The position numbers were made by a program, and so were the translations under genes. Below, piece after piece: positions 10,715-20,772 of a DNA stretch of 64,000 nucleotides. The first letter of the stretch is position 1. The number at the start of each line of letters is the position of its first letter. The DNA is taken from the NCBI RefSeq assembly GCF_002099425.1, contig NW_018343964.1:8162001-8226000 (forward strand). Reading direction: 5' to 3'. A model generated the notes under the pieces. That model made no database searches, was not told where the DNA came from, and saw only the letters and a list, made by a program, of their open reading frames with translations. Source of the DNA: Phascolarctos cinereus (taxonomy: Eukaryota; Chordata; Mammalia; Diprotodontia; Phascolarctidae).

Positions 10715-11190
10715 TACTCATTTATTCAACAAGGATCTGAGTGTCTGACATGTGCAGAGCACTGTACTGGACAGATAGTAGGGTCGCTGGGCTGGGACCA
10801 AAGAAATAGGAAAGAAAGACCACATTCTTGAGACCCATACCAAACACATCAAAAAGAAATGTGAGATGCCCAAATTTAGAGACATCTCCACTGCAGATGT
10901 TCATGTGGACTATTTGTGCCCAACCTGTGGTACACCCTGTTGAGCTCATATTGATCTGATCAGGCAGTCAGACACAACATACCTTGACCCTGACAGTGAT
11001 ATCATTTTGGTCCTCTTCAAGCATAAAGGACAACAACTAACCAAAGAAGTCTACACACACATAAGTCTTTGAGAACAAAATAGGAGCAAGCATTTTGCCA
11101 GTGCCAAGGGGCCAAGAAGTTCCAAGGCAGAATTGATTTAGTTCAAGGAAGATTTCCTAGTCTAAGTGGCATTTGAATTGGGTCTTAACG
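10715..11190 (-). repeat. L2-type LINE, split by another LINE fragment
   Basis: 'actcatttattcaacaagg' and 'gcagagcactgtactgg' (10715-10785) and 'ttccaaggcagaattg...ggcatttgaattgggtctt' (11040-11190) read as two parts of one antisense L2 copy around the 10786-11035 insert. Confidence 0.5.
10786..11035 (+). repeat. LINE 3' fragment with a decayed zinc-knuckle end
   Basis: The segment near 10915-10965 reads, in one frame, like CPTCG..C..AHI.LI, a C2H2-like motif found at the C-terminus of some LINE reverse transcriptases. It is followed by a terminal 'ggtcctcttcaagcataaagg'. The class (RTE or other) is uncertain. Confidence 0.45.
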
Positions 11191-11439
11191 TCTGTGTTTG
11201 AGGATATGGCAGTTGCTAAACTCAATTCTGCCTTTTTCCTATCTCTCTCGTACTCTAGCTTCACTGTGTTACCCTTTCCAAACCCTCTAAGGCAGCTCCA
11301 TCAAACACCACAATTGTGCAGACTGCATTGGACCCAAATCATGATAAACTGCTAAGCTGAGTATAAGACTCAGAGCCCATAGCTTGATGTCATCCTTAAT
11401 GATAACTAATCATTGTACCTGAAAAAGAAGTGTTCCCAC

Positions 11440-11830
11440 CAGAAGGAAGCAGCAATAGGGGGAGGGCCCAGGGTTGGTCTGGGGCCAGTGCACATATAGC
11501 CGGAGATGCCCCTGTGAGCACACAGTGCTCTGTGATTGCTCAACTATGACTTGATTGGGGCTCAATTAGGCATTAGTAGGGATTTTGCATACAAATGAGT
11601 TGGGGCTTAATTCATTAGAAAACTGTCTTGAGCATTTAATAGAGCTTCAATCAGAGTATCCAACCATAAATTCTCACCTGTTTCACAACTGGTTCAGGCT
11701 CAATTGAGCATTAATAGATTTTTTTTGTCCATGCAAATGAGGTGATAATTCATTTCATGTGTAATTGAACAATTTTCAAATAGTTGTGTTCCTGGAACAG
11801 TTGGATGCTGTTAAGTTGAACCAAATTGTC
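11440..11830 (+). repeat. Unidentified repeat region, inverted copy B
   Basis: 11499-11610 is the counterpart of the element at 10392-10500. Within this block, about 11558-11620 is weakly repeated at 11696-11752 (both read 'ggctcaatt..gcatta..ag..at' and then a CAAATGAG motif). The family is unknown. Confidence 0.6.
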
Positions 11831-12120
11831 TAATGTACACAGTAATTTTTAACTAAAGCTTAGTTAAATTTATTTTTGATGACAGTAAGTGCAGCAGTTT
11901 CATTAAGAATGGAAAGACACTAAAATCCATTAATGTAGCTTGATTCCTTTGTATGTAAAGAATAGAGACTTCAGCAGGTGATCAAGGGAAACATGGCTTT
12001 GAGTTAGGTCAAGAAAGAACAGGAAATTTAATATATGAGAGCAGGGACCATCATTTCTGTTTTCTCATTGCTCTGTTTCCCTCTAGCCCTCCACACACCA
12101 TCAATCCTTCACCACTTAAA
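11831..12120. other. Intron sequence, nothing recognised
   Basis: AT-rich sequence with no identifiable repeat. Confidence 0.4.
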
Positions 12121-12123
12121 CTC

Positions 12124-12152
12124 AGTTGTTGTTGTTGTTGTTGTTGTTGTTA
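12124..12152. repeat. (TTG)n microsatellite
   Basis: Nine TTG units in a row; it is the source of the poly-Val run in the open frame here. Confidence 0.95.
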
Positions 12153-12850
12153 TTTTTAAATCAATTAGGCTAGAGAACTCCAACTGGTCTAGGTACTCCG
12201 TGGGACGTATCCTCAGCTTCTTGGGGAAGATACCAACGGCAAGCCTTGTTTCTGACCTCACTAATTTCTCTTATTCTTTCTCAAGAATGCATAGGCCTTT
12301 CCCCCATGTTCTTCCTCCTCTCTTCCAACAGAGTATGTCCCTACTTTTCTTCAAAGTTTTAATCATCCACCTTCTTCAGGAGCCAGCTTCACCCAGATCC
12401 AGCCACCCAAGTAACCCAGGACCCCATTGATGCCCTAAGCAAAATATTTTAATATATGTATGCTTCTATTTTATTTCGTGGTGGTTTTTTTTTTAAAGCA
12501 CATGACTTAGCAGAGCAAAATGTGCTTTAAAGGTCCTCTTTCCTCCAACAAGGAGTCTCTCATGTACATTTGTGTACATATAAGATTCCTTGACAAATAT
12601 AATCACACTTACATTGAATCATGCATAAAACAGGAAGATGATCACAATAGTCATGGACAATATCCTAGGTAACATATGTAGTCTTCAAATGGAATGGGGA
12701 TACTCTTTTGATGGTTAGGTCCTACATATGATCCCATTTTTATCAGACATTGTGCTAATTTTTATCAGGGCCCCTAGGAACCTAAGACTATAAATTATGG
12801 ATAGGTTGCTTTGGTCAAGGGAATTACCACTCCCAAAGTTCCCTACTCTG
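12153..12850. other. Intron sequence, nothing firmly recognised
   Basis: 12270-12430 may be an eroded L2 segment. The 131-residue open frame at 12035-12430 has no family resemblance. Confidence 0.35.
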
Positions 12851-12854
12851 ATGA

Positions 12855-12917
12855 AATGAGGCTTGGGCATACAGAAGAAGGAGGAGGAAAAAGAAAAAAA
12901 AAGAAAGAAAAGGAAAA
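12855..12917. repeat. Purine-rich tract
   Basis: A/G-only run of GGAGGAAAAAG and AAAGAAAG units. Confidence 0.9.
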
Positions 12918-13045
12918 TCATGATTGCATCAACTTTCAAAACTTATAGGGGTTTCTCAATAAGAGTCATGATTGTTCAAAAGAGATCAGCCTAAAAATCT
13001 ATATAGGAAAAACCAAGTGGATAAAAAAATGACAATTGTCCACAT

Positions 13046-13237
13046 CAGCGGTTTCAAACTCATGTAGTTATAGGCCACTCCTAACCCATACATAAGGATA
13101 CCGCATATTGACTTCATTTTAAAATGTAATGTTATCTAAGGTCTATTGAATTTTTTATTCATTTTGTTAAATATTTTCCAATTATATTTTAATCTGGTTC
13201 AGCGTTGCTGTCCAGGCAGAGTGTTTGACACCACTAG
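13046..13237 (+). mobile_element. Non-autonomous hAT-like DNA transposon
   Basis: It starts CAGCGGTTTCAAACTC and ends GTGTTTGACACCACTAG, imperfect inverted ends of a family also present at 36375-36540. Both share 'ataaggat' and 'ttttaatctggt' interiors. No clear 8-bp target duplication is visible. Confidence 0.7.
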
Positions 13238-13449
13238 GGAGACTGTAACATGCAGCTGAATTACCAGTTACTGAGAAAGGAAGCTCATTTGCATTTGGGG
13301 GATTTTGTAATGCTTTCCACAGTCTCAGTCTGCACCATGGACAAAAGCTTATCTGTATATTACTAATGTTCTCCTAGTATGGGTGATGCTGGGTGATGCC
13401 ATCTGGTTAAGAGAATCAAAATTGTAGCTGACTCCGAGAGCAATGGAGA

Positions 13450-13510
13450 TAGGCAAATTTGATTTTCGTCTTTGATTCCCCAGTGCCTTGCACGTAGTTG
13501 ATGATCAGTA
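13450..13510 (+). repeat. L2 LINE 3' terminus
   Basis: 'ttgattccccagtgccttgcac' then 'cagtaaatgtttgttgg', an L2 end that served as the target of the next SINE. Confidence 0.8.
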
Positions 13511-13782
13511 AATGTTTGTTGGGGTAGCTAGGCGGAGCAGTATATAGAGTACCAGGCCTGGAGTCAAGAAGACCCGAGTTCAAACCTGGCTTCAGACACA
13601 TACTAGCTGTGTAACTCTGGGTAAGTCTCTTAGTCCTGTTTGCCTCAGTTTCCTTATTATAAGATGAGCTGGAGAAGGAAATGGCAAACCACTCCAGTCT
13701 CTGCCAAGAAAACCTCAACTAGGGTCACAAAGAGTCAGACATGACTGAAAAATGACTGAACAACCACAAAAATGTTTGTTGG
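13511..13782 (+). mobile_element. Full-length WALLSI-type SINE with target-site duplication
   Basis: The SINE at 13523-13770 runs from the head 'ggtagctaggcggagcagt' through 'gagaaggaaatggcaaacca' to the RTE-like tail 'gactgaacaacca'. The 12-bp AATGTTTGTTGG flanks it at 13511-13522 and 13771-13782. The target was the end of an L2 copy. Confidence 0.93.
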
Positions 13783-13872
13783 ATTGGATGGTAGATGTTA
13801 ATAGTTAATAATTAATCATGGATTAACATTAACAATGTAGGAGCTTAATAAATGCTTATTGACTGACTTATG
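13783..13872 (+). repeat. L2 LINE 3' terminus
   Basis: 'gagcttaataaatgcttattga' is the L2 tail. It contains a TTAATAATTAATC stretch upstream. Confidence 0.6.
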
Positions 13873-13876
13873 CTTT

Positions 13877-13960
13877 TATTCTGAGAAAGGGTCCACAGGC
13901 ATCAGCAAACTACCACAGGGGTCCACAGCACAAAACTGTACACACTCCTGCTCTAGTCCA
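13877..13960 (-). mobile_element. hAT-like DNA transposon fragment
   Basis: 'aagggtccacaggcatcagc' and 'aggggtccacagcacaaaac' are the antisense of the end of the family at 58965-59181. Confidence 0.55.
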
Positions 13961-14045
13961 ACCCCCTGTAATACCCAGAAAATGAAAGCGATACGTCCAC
14001 TGTCACAAGCATAGCAAGTGCGTGAGATCCAAACCCTAATCTCTT
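13960..14045 (-). repeat. MIR-type SINE remnant
   Basis: 'agtccaaccccctgtaatac' followed by 'cactgtcacaagcatagcaag'. Confidence 0.5.
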
Positions 14046-14204
14046 CTGTCTTTAAATATCAAACTATTTTAAAGCATGTCAGTTGTGTACAGTATATTGA
14101 TGCTGATGTTCCCTACCCGTATTCATCAGCTGGGCACATCCCAGTATTAAGTTCCTTCCTGCCCGTCTACTGCTCTGATTGGCATCCTCCCACACATAGA
14201 ATAT

Positions 14205-14425
14205 ATTGCATTTGTATCATACTGTTTGGTTTTCAGAGCACTTTCTTATCAGATGTTTGATCCTTGTGGCAATTTTGTGAGATAAGCAGGGCGGATGTTA
14301 TGCCCATTTTATAGAAGAGGAAACTGAGGCTCAGAAGGATTCAGTGACTTCCACCAAGACCAGATGGTTTGTCAGAGAGTGGAGTCAGAACTAGAACCAA
14401 GTCTTCCATTTTCTTAATCCAATTA
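14205..14425 (-). repeat. MAR1/MIR-type SINE
   Basis: It carries 'gatccttgtggcaattttgtg', 'agaggaaactgaggctcaga' and 'gagtcagaactagaaccaagt' in antisense order. Confidence 0.8.
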
Positions 14426-14429
14426 ACAG

Positions 14430-14985
14430 GGATCATATACTGCCAAGGTGAAGGATTTTTAACTGTCTGCTTCTGGAGGTGAGGGGCCCTGGGATCACTG
14501 ATAGTATTTCAGAAATGTGGGAGGGAGACAGCCAGAAACCAAGTGGATGGTCATCATCAGAGATCGAGAGGATGAACGTCAAGGACGCTAAAGCTGAGTC
14601 AGAGGGTCCAGAGACACAGGCAATGAGGTGGAGAGGATGAGAAAAAGAACCAAGTCCAGCCAGAATTAGACACTGGGAAGGCAGCTGAAGCCCACCACCA
14701 CTCCTCCTCCTGTCTTGTTGCCAGCATGTGGTGCACACTCGGTCAAGACTATGACCAGGACTGCCTGCTCTCCATTTTGACTGCCGCAATACCCCCAGAG
14801 TTAATGACTTTACAAGGAAAATGTTGGGAAACCGTAACAAAGTGGTTGCATAAGGGATCTGTGAAATGAAAGAATCCTGTAAAAGCCATAGGAGCTGCCG
14901 ATTTCTATGCCAGAAAAATATACTTATAGCCTTGCTTTAGCATGATTTCTACCACCCTACCACTCACTGCCACTTAGAATTTAGT
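14430..14985. other. Repeat-poor block, unidentified
   Basis: It looks more GC-rich than its surroundings. A 135-residue minus-strand frame at 14433-14840 shows no recognisable domain; it may be part of an unknown repeat or retroposed sequence. Confidence 0.3.
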
Positions 14986-15004
14986 ATAAGTGAGGTCTAA
15001 GATT

Positions 15005-15178
15005 TCATCCCAAGAGGGTTCAACTTCTAGAAAAACCAGGGGAGACTTCATTATTATGCTGACCTAAAATGTGATCTTATAGCAGGAACCCTAAGCAGAA
15101 AATGGCACTGAAGCTGCTGGTTTCCTAAAAAAAAGGTATTGCCAGGATTTTCAGAAGTGGACAGGGTTCCAGGGACAG
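15005..15178 (+). repeat. Unidentified ~170-bp direct repeat, copy 1
   Basis: It aligns with 16010-16180, about 1 kb downstream. Shared blocks are CTAGAAAAACCAGG, CCCTAAGCAGAAAATGGCA, TGAAGCT and 'attg.cagga.tttca.aag'. The family is not recognised. Confidence 0.75.
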
Positions 15179-15179
15179 G

Positions 15180-16000
15180 ACATGGGTAGCCTTTCATTTC
15201 AAAATCATGAAATATTTAAAATTTATCTAAAAGACCCTGAATCCCAATTCTAAGGAAGAATGGGTTGGTTAGGCTACAACTGATGAATAGTCTCCTACCG
15301 TTATTAGAATGATAATTATTCTTTTGTAGAAGAAATTGGCCCTTGGTCCAAGTGAGTAAAGCTCCAACCTGAAGGAAGACCTCAATGGAGATGAAAAGTC
15401 TGACCAGGGACCCTCTGGAGCCCTTTCCCACTCATTTCTAATTCAGTCTTTGCCTGCCCTAGAGAAATGGATAAATCCACAGCACAAAGCCATCCCTCCT
15501 GCGGCTAGCTTGCCAATCATTCTCTAAAACAGCCAACTCCCCTGCTTGCCTTCTTGCAGGAAGTGAATAATGCACTACTTCTTCCCTGCTGTTCGACAAT
15601 TTCCTTTGGAAGGGGAGAATAGCCATCTTTAAAAGTCAAGCAGTTTGACCTTTCCAAAAGCCAAGGGGAAATGTTTTTCCTTGCCCCAAGCCATTCATTG
15701 GAGCCTGTAATTTTAAACCAAAAAGAACCCAGAGACTGTTACTGTGAAAGCCTTGTGAACAAAGTCAGGATTTGCCACTCACTAGTGGCACTGAGTTGTC
15801 TTTCTGAAAGGTGACCAGGTACCCAGGCATCTATTCAAGAACTCACTCAGCAAACAATTTCATAGTCTGAGAATTGTGAGTATTTCTTCAAGGCAGTGCA
15901 AAGGAGGAAAGCTAGATAGAACCCTCTAGATCTTTATACATGTCTTTTGTTGTCAGAGATGGAAATGTGTATATGTGAGGCATCTATGGGGCATATATGG
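15180..16000. other. Intron sequence, nothing recognised
   Basis: It lies between the two direct repeats. I see no repeat family or exon. Confidence 0.4.
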
Positions 16001-16009
16001 GTATATATT

Positions 16010-16180
16010 AGTGAGATCTGTGTAGGGGTTCAGCCACTAGAAAAACCAGGGAGACCCCATTATTACATTGACCAATAATGGGGTCTGATAGTATAGACCC
16101 TAAGCAGAAAATGGCATTGAAGCTATTTCTTTTCTAAAAAGTTATTGTCAGGACTTTCAAAAGTTGATGTGGCTCCATGA
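16010..16180 (+). repeat. Unidentified ~170-bp direct repeat, copy 2, with hairpin
   Basis: It matches copy 1 at 15005-15178. It contains a perfect 12-bp inverted repeat, GACCCCATTATT (16053-16064) and AATAATGGGGTC (16074-16085). It also contains an overlapping smaller one, GGGTCT (16081-16086) and AGACCC (16095-16100). Confidence 0.75.
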
Positions 16181-16324
16181 ATAATAAAAAGTAATAATGA
16201 ATAAAAATAAAAAATGAATAATAAAAAAATAATTTTAAAAATTCTATGCCCCTGACCCCCAGAAATATGGATGCTGTGTATATTGTGTTCCAGGAAAGAT
16301 AACTGGGTCAGAAAGTACAAACTG

Positions 16325-16500
16325 GACCATCATAGGATCATAACTTGAAGAGGCCCTCAAGTCCAAACCCTCTACTTTAAAGATAAGGAAGATGGGGCAC
16401 AGACAGGTTGAGTGATTTGCCCAGGGTCACACAGCTAGTTTCTGAAGCAGTATCCAAACTCATGTCTTCCTGACCCCAAGGCCAGCATTCTGTTAAACCA
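16325..16500 (-). repeat. MIR-type SINE
   Basis: 'ataggatcataacttgaagag', then 'agataaggaagatggggca', 'gggtcacacagctagtttct', 'catgtcttcctgaccccaagg'. Confidence 0.8.
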
Positions 16501-16504
16501 GCAC

Positions 16505-16620
16505 TTAGCGCTATGCTAAGCCCTAGGGATCCAAAGAAAGGCCAAAACAAAAAGGACCACAGTGTAATGGGGGAGACAACATGCCGACAATTGTGGACAA
16601 ACAAGATCTATAGAGAACAA
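16505..16620 (-). repeat. L2 LINE 3' fragment
   Basis: 'gctatgctaagccctaggga' and 'gtgtaatgggggagacaaca' are antisense L2. Confidence 0.7.
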
Positions 16621-16654
16621 AATTGCCTATTATTCCACACCATTTCTGGATTAA

Positions 16655-16745
16655 TGATACTTGAACAACCTAGGGTGGTTCTGAGGATCAGATGAATTAA
16701 TATGTAGAATGTGCTTCATATTCATAAAAATGTGATAGAAATATA
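16655..16745 (+). repeat. MAR1 3' fragment
   Basis: 'gtggttctgaggatcagatg' followed by 'atgtgcttcatattcat', like the MAR1 end. Confidence 0.5.
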
Positions 16746-17030
16746 AAGGGAGGTGAGGAGGAGACGTCCCTCCTGCCAATGGGTGTGGAGCTCCATTTTG
16801 AGATAAAATATAGATTTTTCTTCAGATATAAAAACACAACCACTACCAGTGGTGTTATCTATATATTAAATCCTGTTATTTTTAATGATAAGGAAGGCAT
16901 TTCCCAGGTGTTTGAATCCATTTTTAATAGATTCTTTTCACTGCCAGATAACTTCTCTTTTTTAAAATGGTGGAGAAATCATTATGACATTGCTCATTTG
17001 AATTTAATGAGTTAAATCATGTTCCTCCCT
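16746..17030. other. Intron sequence, nothing recognised
   Basis: AT-rich, without an identifiable repeat. Confidence 0.4.
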
Positions 17031-17034
17031 ACAT

Positions 17035-17125
17035 AGACCACCCCCCTCATTTTATAGATCACAGAGAAGGTAAGTGGCCCACAACCAGTTAGAGGGTCTC
17101 ATGACAAGAATCCAAGTCTCATGGG
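17035..17125 (-). repeat. MIR fragment
   Basis: 'ctcattttatagatcacaga' and 'caagaatccaagtctc' in antisense MIR order. Confidence 0.5.
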
Positions 17126-17126
17126 G

Positions 17127-17350
17127 CAGCAGCTACCTGGTGTACTAGATGGAATGTTGCTTGGAGTCACGAAGACCTGAGTTCACCTGCAGCCTTATTA
17201 GCTGGGTCACTTCTCCTCTGTCTGCCTTAGCTTACTCATCTTACTCATCATAAAATGAAGATGATAGCATTCACCTTCCATTGTTGTGGTGAGGATAACA
17301 TGACATTTCTATATTGCTTTATAATCCTAAAAGCACTGTACTTTGTAAAT
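17127..17350 (+). repeat. MAR1-type SINE
   Basis: The head 'ggggcagcagctacctggtg', then 'gaagacctgagttcacctgc', then the 3' part 'ttgttgtggtgaggataaca'. Confidence 0.75.
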
Positions 17351-17454
17351 GCTAGAGATCATGATGAGATTATTATGATGACTTTCAGACCAGTGTTGTT
17401 TCCACTAGCAAGTGATCAATTAACGTTAATTAAATGGAATTTAAAATGTAGTTT

Positions 17455-17600
17455 GGTTCGTGGAAAGAGCACAGGATGTAGAGTCAGAAGACCTGGATCT
17501 GAATACCAGTTCTGCCACTTGTTAACCCTGTGATCCTAAATAAGTCATTTCTCTGGGCCTCAGTTTCCTCATTTGTAAAATATGGTGGTTGAATTCAGTG
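17455..17600 (+). repeat. MIR-type SINE
   Basis: 'gtggaaagagcacaggatgt' then 'agttctgccacttgttaacc' and 'gcctcagtttcctcatttgt'. Confidence 0.85.
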
Positions 17601-17974
17601 CTTTGCAAGGGCTCACCCAGCACAAAATATGTCATTCCTATAAAGGGTGCCTCTTATATCCGACCTCATGGCAATCCTCTTGACCAAAATGAACTGTTTA
17701 TAGTACGTCCTTGTTTTGGCACCCCTGCTATATTGTATGATCCTTCAGTAAGAGGCTTATAACTGACTTAACACCATGAACAAAAGGTTATATTCAGTGG
17801 GTGCACCATAAGTCATCATCAAAGAAATGAGTGAATGACTACTCCATATAGTTGCCTACCTCACTGATGGAGAGAGAGAGGTGGCAGCCTAGGGCACTGG
17901 GGAGAGTGACAGAGAGAGGACAGACGGATGGAAGGGAGGAATGAACAAATGTTAATTAACATTATTTGATTACT

Positions 17975-18108
17975 TGTTTAGAGTCAGAGAGCTAGGTTGC
18001 GTGACCTGGGGAAGGAGGGAAGGTTATTTCTCCCTTCTCTAGGATGAGGGCATTGGACCAGATAGCCTTTAAGGTTCCTTCCAACTTTAAATCTATGGTT
18101 CTGTGAGG
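17975..18108 (+). repeat. MIR-type SINE, 3' part
   Basis: 'gcattggaccagatagcct' then 'ccttccaactttaaatctatg' is the marsupial MIR 3' region. Confidence 0.7.
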
Positions 18109-18179
18109 CTAATTAGATAAATCCAGGTCTCCTCTCTTTCTTCTAATCCTGCAAGACCAAAACATTATGATCCTAGTTG

Positions 18180-18310
18180 TTTACTTGTTATCTCCCCCTT
18201 CAGGATGGACATCCTTGAGAGCAGAGTTGGTTTTTTTTTTTCTGCCTCTCTCTGTATCCCCAATGCTCAGCGCATGGTAGGTGCTTAATAAATGCTTATT
18301 AGCTGACCAG
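18180..18310 (+). repeat. L2 LINE 3' terminus
   Basis: 'ccttgagagcagagttggt', 'tgtatccccaatgctcagcg', 'ggtgcttaataaatgcttatt'. Confidence 0.85.
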
Positions 18311-18815
18311 CTCATCCAAAGTACCTCCTGTCTCTAGCCGGCATTATCTAAAAAACTTCCTCTGCATCTGGGGACATCTCTCTGTGGGTCTCAGCCTCGC
18401 TAGCTTATATCTTGGGAGGCTCCATCAGTCAGGTGACTGCTACCAAGTCCTATTTCCTAAGCACCAGGTGTGTGCAGTCAGTTGAGTACTAGGCTTTTGT
18501 GTTTTTTCAGGTGCCTGGCAGTCAAACAAGGCTCAGTTACCAAACCATGACCTCTCTGTTTCAGTGCCCAGTTTTCACACCCACCGTGGCTTTTGGGTGC
18601 CAAACTCGACCCAGACATTTCTGACATGAGAACTTAGCTGAAAGCGGCTATAGTCAGGCTATGAATCCCTGAAATAAGCTTAACTTATTATTCATTGTAA
18701 ACACTTTCATCTCCAGCTTGGTAATCATTAATATCAGAGAAGATGGAGGTAAGTAACCTCATAGACCAGACTCTTTGTCCCTGCCAGCCACAGAATTGGT
18801 GAATTTTTTTTTTCT
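18311..18815. other. Repeat-poor intron block
   Basis: I see no identifiable repeat. The segment around 18650-18750 is rich in TAAT-type motifs. Confidence 0.35.
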
Positions 18816-18819
18816 GCAC

Positions 18820-18990
18820 AGATTTAGAGTTGGGAATCATCTAGTTCAACCAGTCATTTTACATATGAGGAAATAAGGCCCAGAAAGGTTTAGTTTCTTG
18901 CCCAAGGTCATACAGGTAGAACCGAGACTGAAACCCTCGATTTTATTATCGTCCACACCTGCTAAGGCTTACCCCATACAGCACTCTTCT
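18820..18990 (-). repeat. MIR-type SINE
   Basis: 'gatttagagttgggaatcatc', 'tatgaggaaataaggcccag', 'ttgcccaaggtcatacaggt'. Confidence 0.8.
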
Positions 18991-19104
18991 CTCAAATAAT
19001 CCCACTTATCCCTGTAATGACTTTTCTGACACCTCCTGCTGCTTAAAACCCCAGTGTCAGAATGATTGAGAGGCTCCATTATAACACACAAACTCTCACA
19101 CTCC

Positions 19105-19328
19105 GAGGGCAGCTAGGTGGTGCAGTGGCAAGAGTGCCAGGCCTGGAATCAGGAAGATTCATCCTGGGGAGATCCAGCCTCAGATACTTCCTAGCTGTGT
19201 GACTCTGGTCAAGTCACTTCACCCTGTTTGCCTCATCTGTAAAATGAGCTGGAGAAGTAACTGGCAAATCATCCCAAATAGGGTCACGAAGAGTCAGACA
19301 TGACTGAAATAACTCAACAAATCACAGT
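19105..19328 (+). mobile_element. WALLSI-type SINE
   Basis: The head GGGCAGCTAGGTGGTGCAGT starts at about 19107. The element ends with 'gtcacgaagagtcagacatg' and an AACTCAACAAA tail. Confidence 0.88.
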
Positions 19329-19544
19329 CAAGGGAGCTTTTTCCTCCGTTGCTGAATGGGAGCTTTCTCTCCTTCCTGAAGTTCATCTCTGGATATCTGC
19401 TTATGGTTTGATAGGTATGTCATTGCTGGGCTCTTCTCTTCAGCCCTCCTCATATCAAAACTTACCTATCCTGTTTCACATCCCCATTGTTGTCTTGGTT
19501 AACCATTCTGAGGAACTAATTATCAGTTATTATTAATTTAGATC

Positions 19545-19725
19545 TGAAAGAGGTCTTAGAGGCCATTTAGTCCAGCCCCTTCATTTTACAGATGAGGAAA
19601 CCGAGGCCTAGAGGTTAAGTGACTTGCCCAGAGTCACACAGGTAGTAAGTGGCAGAGCTGGATTCAAATCAAAGCCTCTGATTCCAAATCCAACATTCTC
19701 TCCATGATGCCATAACTGCTGTCCC
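19545..19725 (-). repeat. MIR-type SINE fused to a 5S-like sequence
   Basis: The antisense core 'cattttacagatgaggaaac' and 'gtcacacaggtagtaagtgg' end with the SINE head at 'catgatgccataactgctgtccc'. On the minus strand the SINE head begins GGGACAGC immediately after the 5S-like sequence described next. Confidence 0.85.
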
Positions 19726-19843
19726 AAAGGCTATGACACCTAGTCTTCATAGGTGGTCTCCTATTCAAGTACTAATGAGATCTGGCCTGGCTTAGCTTCT
19801 GAGACTAGGTAGGATCAGAGTCATTCAAGATGCCTTTCAATAC
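19726..19843 (-). pseudogene. 5S rRNA-like pseudogene
   Basis: Read on the minus strand, the sequence carries 5S landmarks in order. These are GAAGCTAAGC (the 5S box A region), TTAGTACTTGAATAGGAGACC (close to the intermediate element and box C) and a 3' end like TGTCATAGCCTTT. The spacing between a GAA at the left and GAAGC matches 5S over 32 positions without gaps, with 20 identities by eye. It is diverged, so it is not an active 5S gene. It lacks its own A-tail because it runs straight into a SINE head on the same strand. Confidence 0.8.
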
Positions 19844-20021
19844 CCTGCAAAAATCTCATTATACATCAGTGGTCGTCTGTGTCTAACTGTGAGCAAAGGT
19901 GCCCACCTCCTCAGTAACAATTTCAGTTAACAGCTTTTAAGTCCCAGAGTGATTGTTAATAGATGGGCTTTCCATAGTGGAGCAGACATAGCACAAAGTA
20001 CAAGGAACATTTATTAACAAA

Positions 20022-20175
20022 CTGAAGCAGCTGGTGGCACAGCAGATAGAGCACTGGGCCTGGAGTCAGGAGGACCTGAGTTCAAATCTGTCCTGACACT
20101 TGACACTTGCTAGCTGTGTGACCCTGGGCAAGTCACTTAACCCCATTGCCTAGCCCGCCTCCCCAAAAAAACACC
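20022..20175 (+). mobile_element. WSINE1-type SINE inserted in a MAR1
   Basis: 'agctggtggcacagcagata' through 'cttgacacttgctagctgtg' to 'cttaaccccattgcc' and a short A-rich tail. It is followed directly by MAR1 sequence in the same orientation. Confidence 0.85.
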
Positions 20176-20405
20176 CCAGACACCTACTAGCTGTGTGACT
20201 CTGGGCAAGTCACTTAACCTTTATTTGCCTCAGTTTCTCACCTATAAAATAGGGATAATAGTAGCATCTATCTCCCAGGGTTGTTTTGAGGAGATAATAT
20301 TTGTAAAAATGATGAGATAATAATGTAAAAACAATGAGATAATATCTGTGAAATGCTTAGCAAAGTGCCTGGTTCACAGTAGGTGCTATACAAATGTTTA
20401 TTCCC
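20176..20405 (+). repeat. MAR1-type SINE body and 3' end
   Basis: 'gacacctactagctgtgtga', 'cagggttgttttgaggagat' and a repeated AATGAGATAATA motif near the end, then 'cagtaggtgctatacaaatg'. Confidence 0.8.
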
Positions 20406-20524
20406 TTCCCTCTTTTTCCCTTAACCACCTCCTATATGCAAGGAGAAGGGAGAAAGAAGAGAAAGTAAATGATTGGGAAGAGTATCTGGTTAGCACAGGG
20501 ATAAACAAGGCAATGGAATGGTCT

Positions 20525-20772
20525 GGGAGCACTTAGGTGGCACAGTGGATAGAGCTCAGAGCCTGGTGTCAGGAAGACCTAAGTCTAAATCCAGTCTCAG
20601 ACACTTACTAGCTATATGATCCTAGGCAAATCATTTAACCCTGTTTGTCTCAGTTTCCTCTTCTGTAAAATGAACTGGAGAAGGAAATGGCAAACCACTC
20701 CAGTATCTGCCAAGAAAACCCCAAAAAGGGTCAGAAAGAGTCAGACACAACTGGAATGACTAAACAATCCAA
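20525..20772 (+). mobile_element. WALLSI-type SINE
   Basis: 'cttaggtggcacagtggata' to 'ggagaaggaaatggcaaacc' and 'agtcagacacaactggaatg'. Confidence 0.9.

Noticed and set aside
12035-12430. 131-residue frame with a poly-Val run
   Set aside because: The Val run is the (TTG)n microsatellite; nothing else supports it.
14433-14840. 135-residue minus-strand frame
   Set aside because: No recognisable domain, and it lies within an intron; it could be an unknown repeat.
19726-19843. An active 5S rRNA gene
   Set aside because: Too many changes in the 5' third, and it is fused to a SINE with no terminator T-run of its own.
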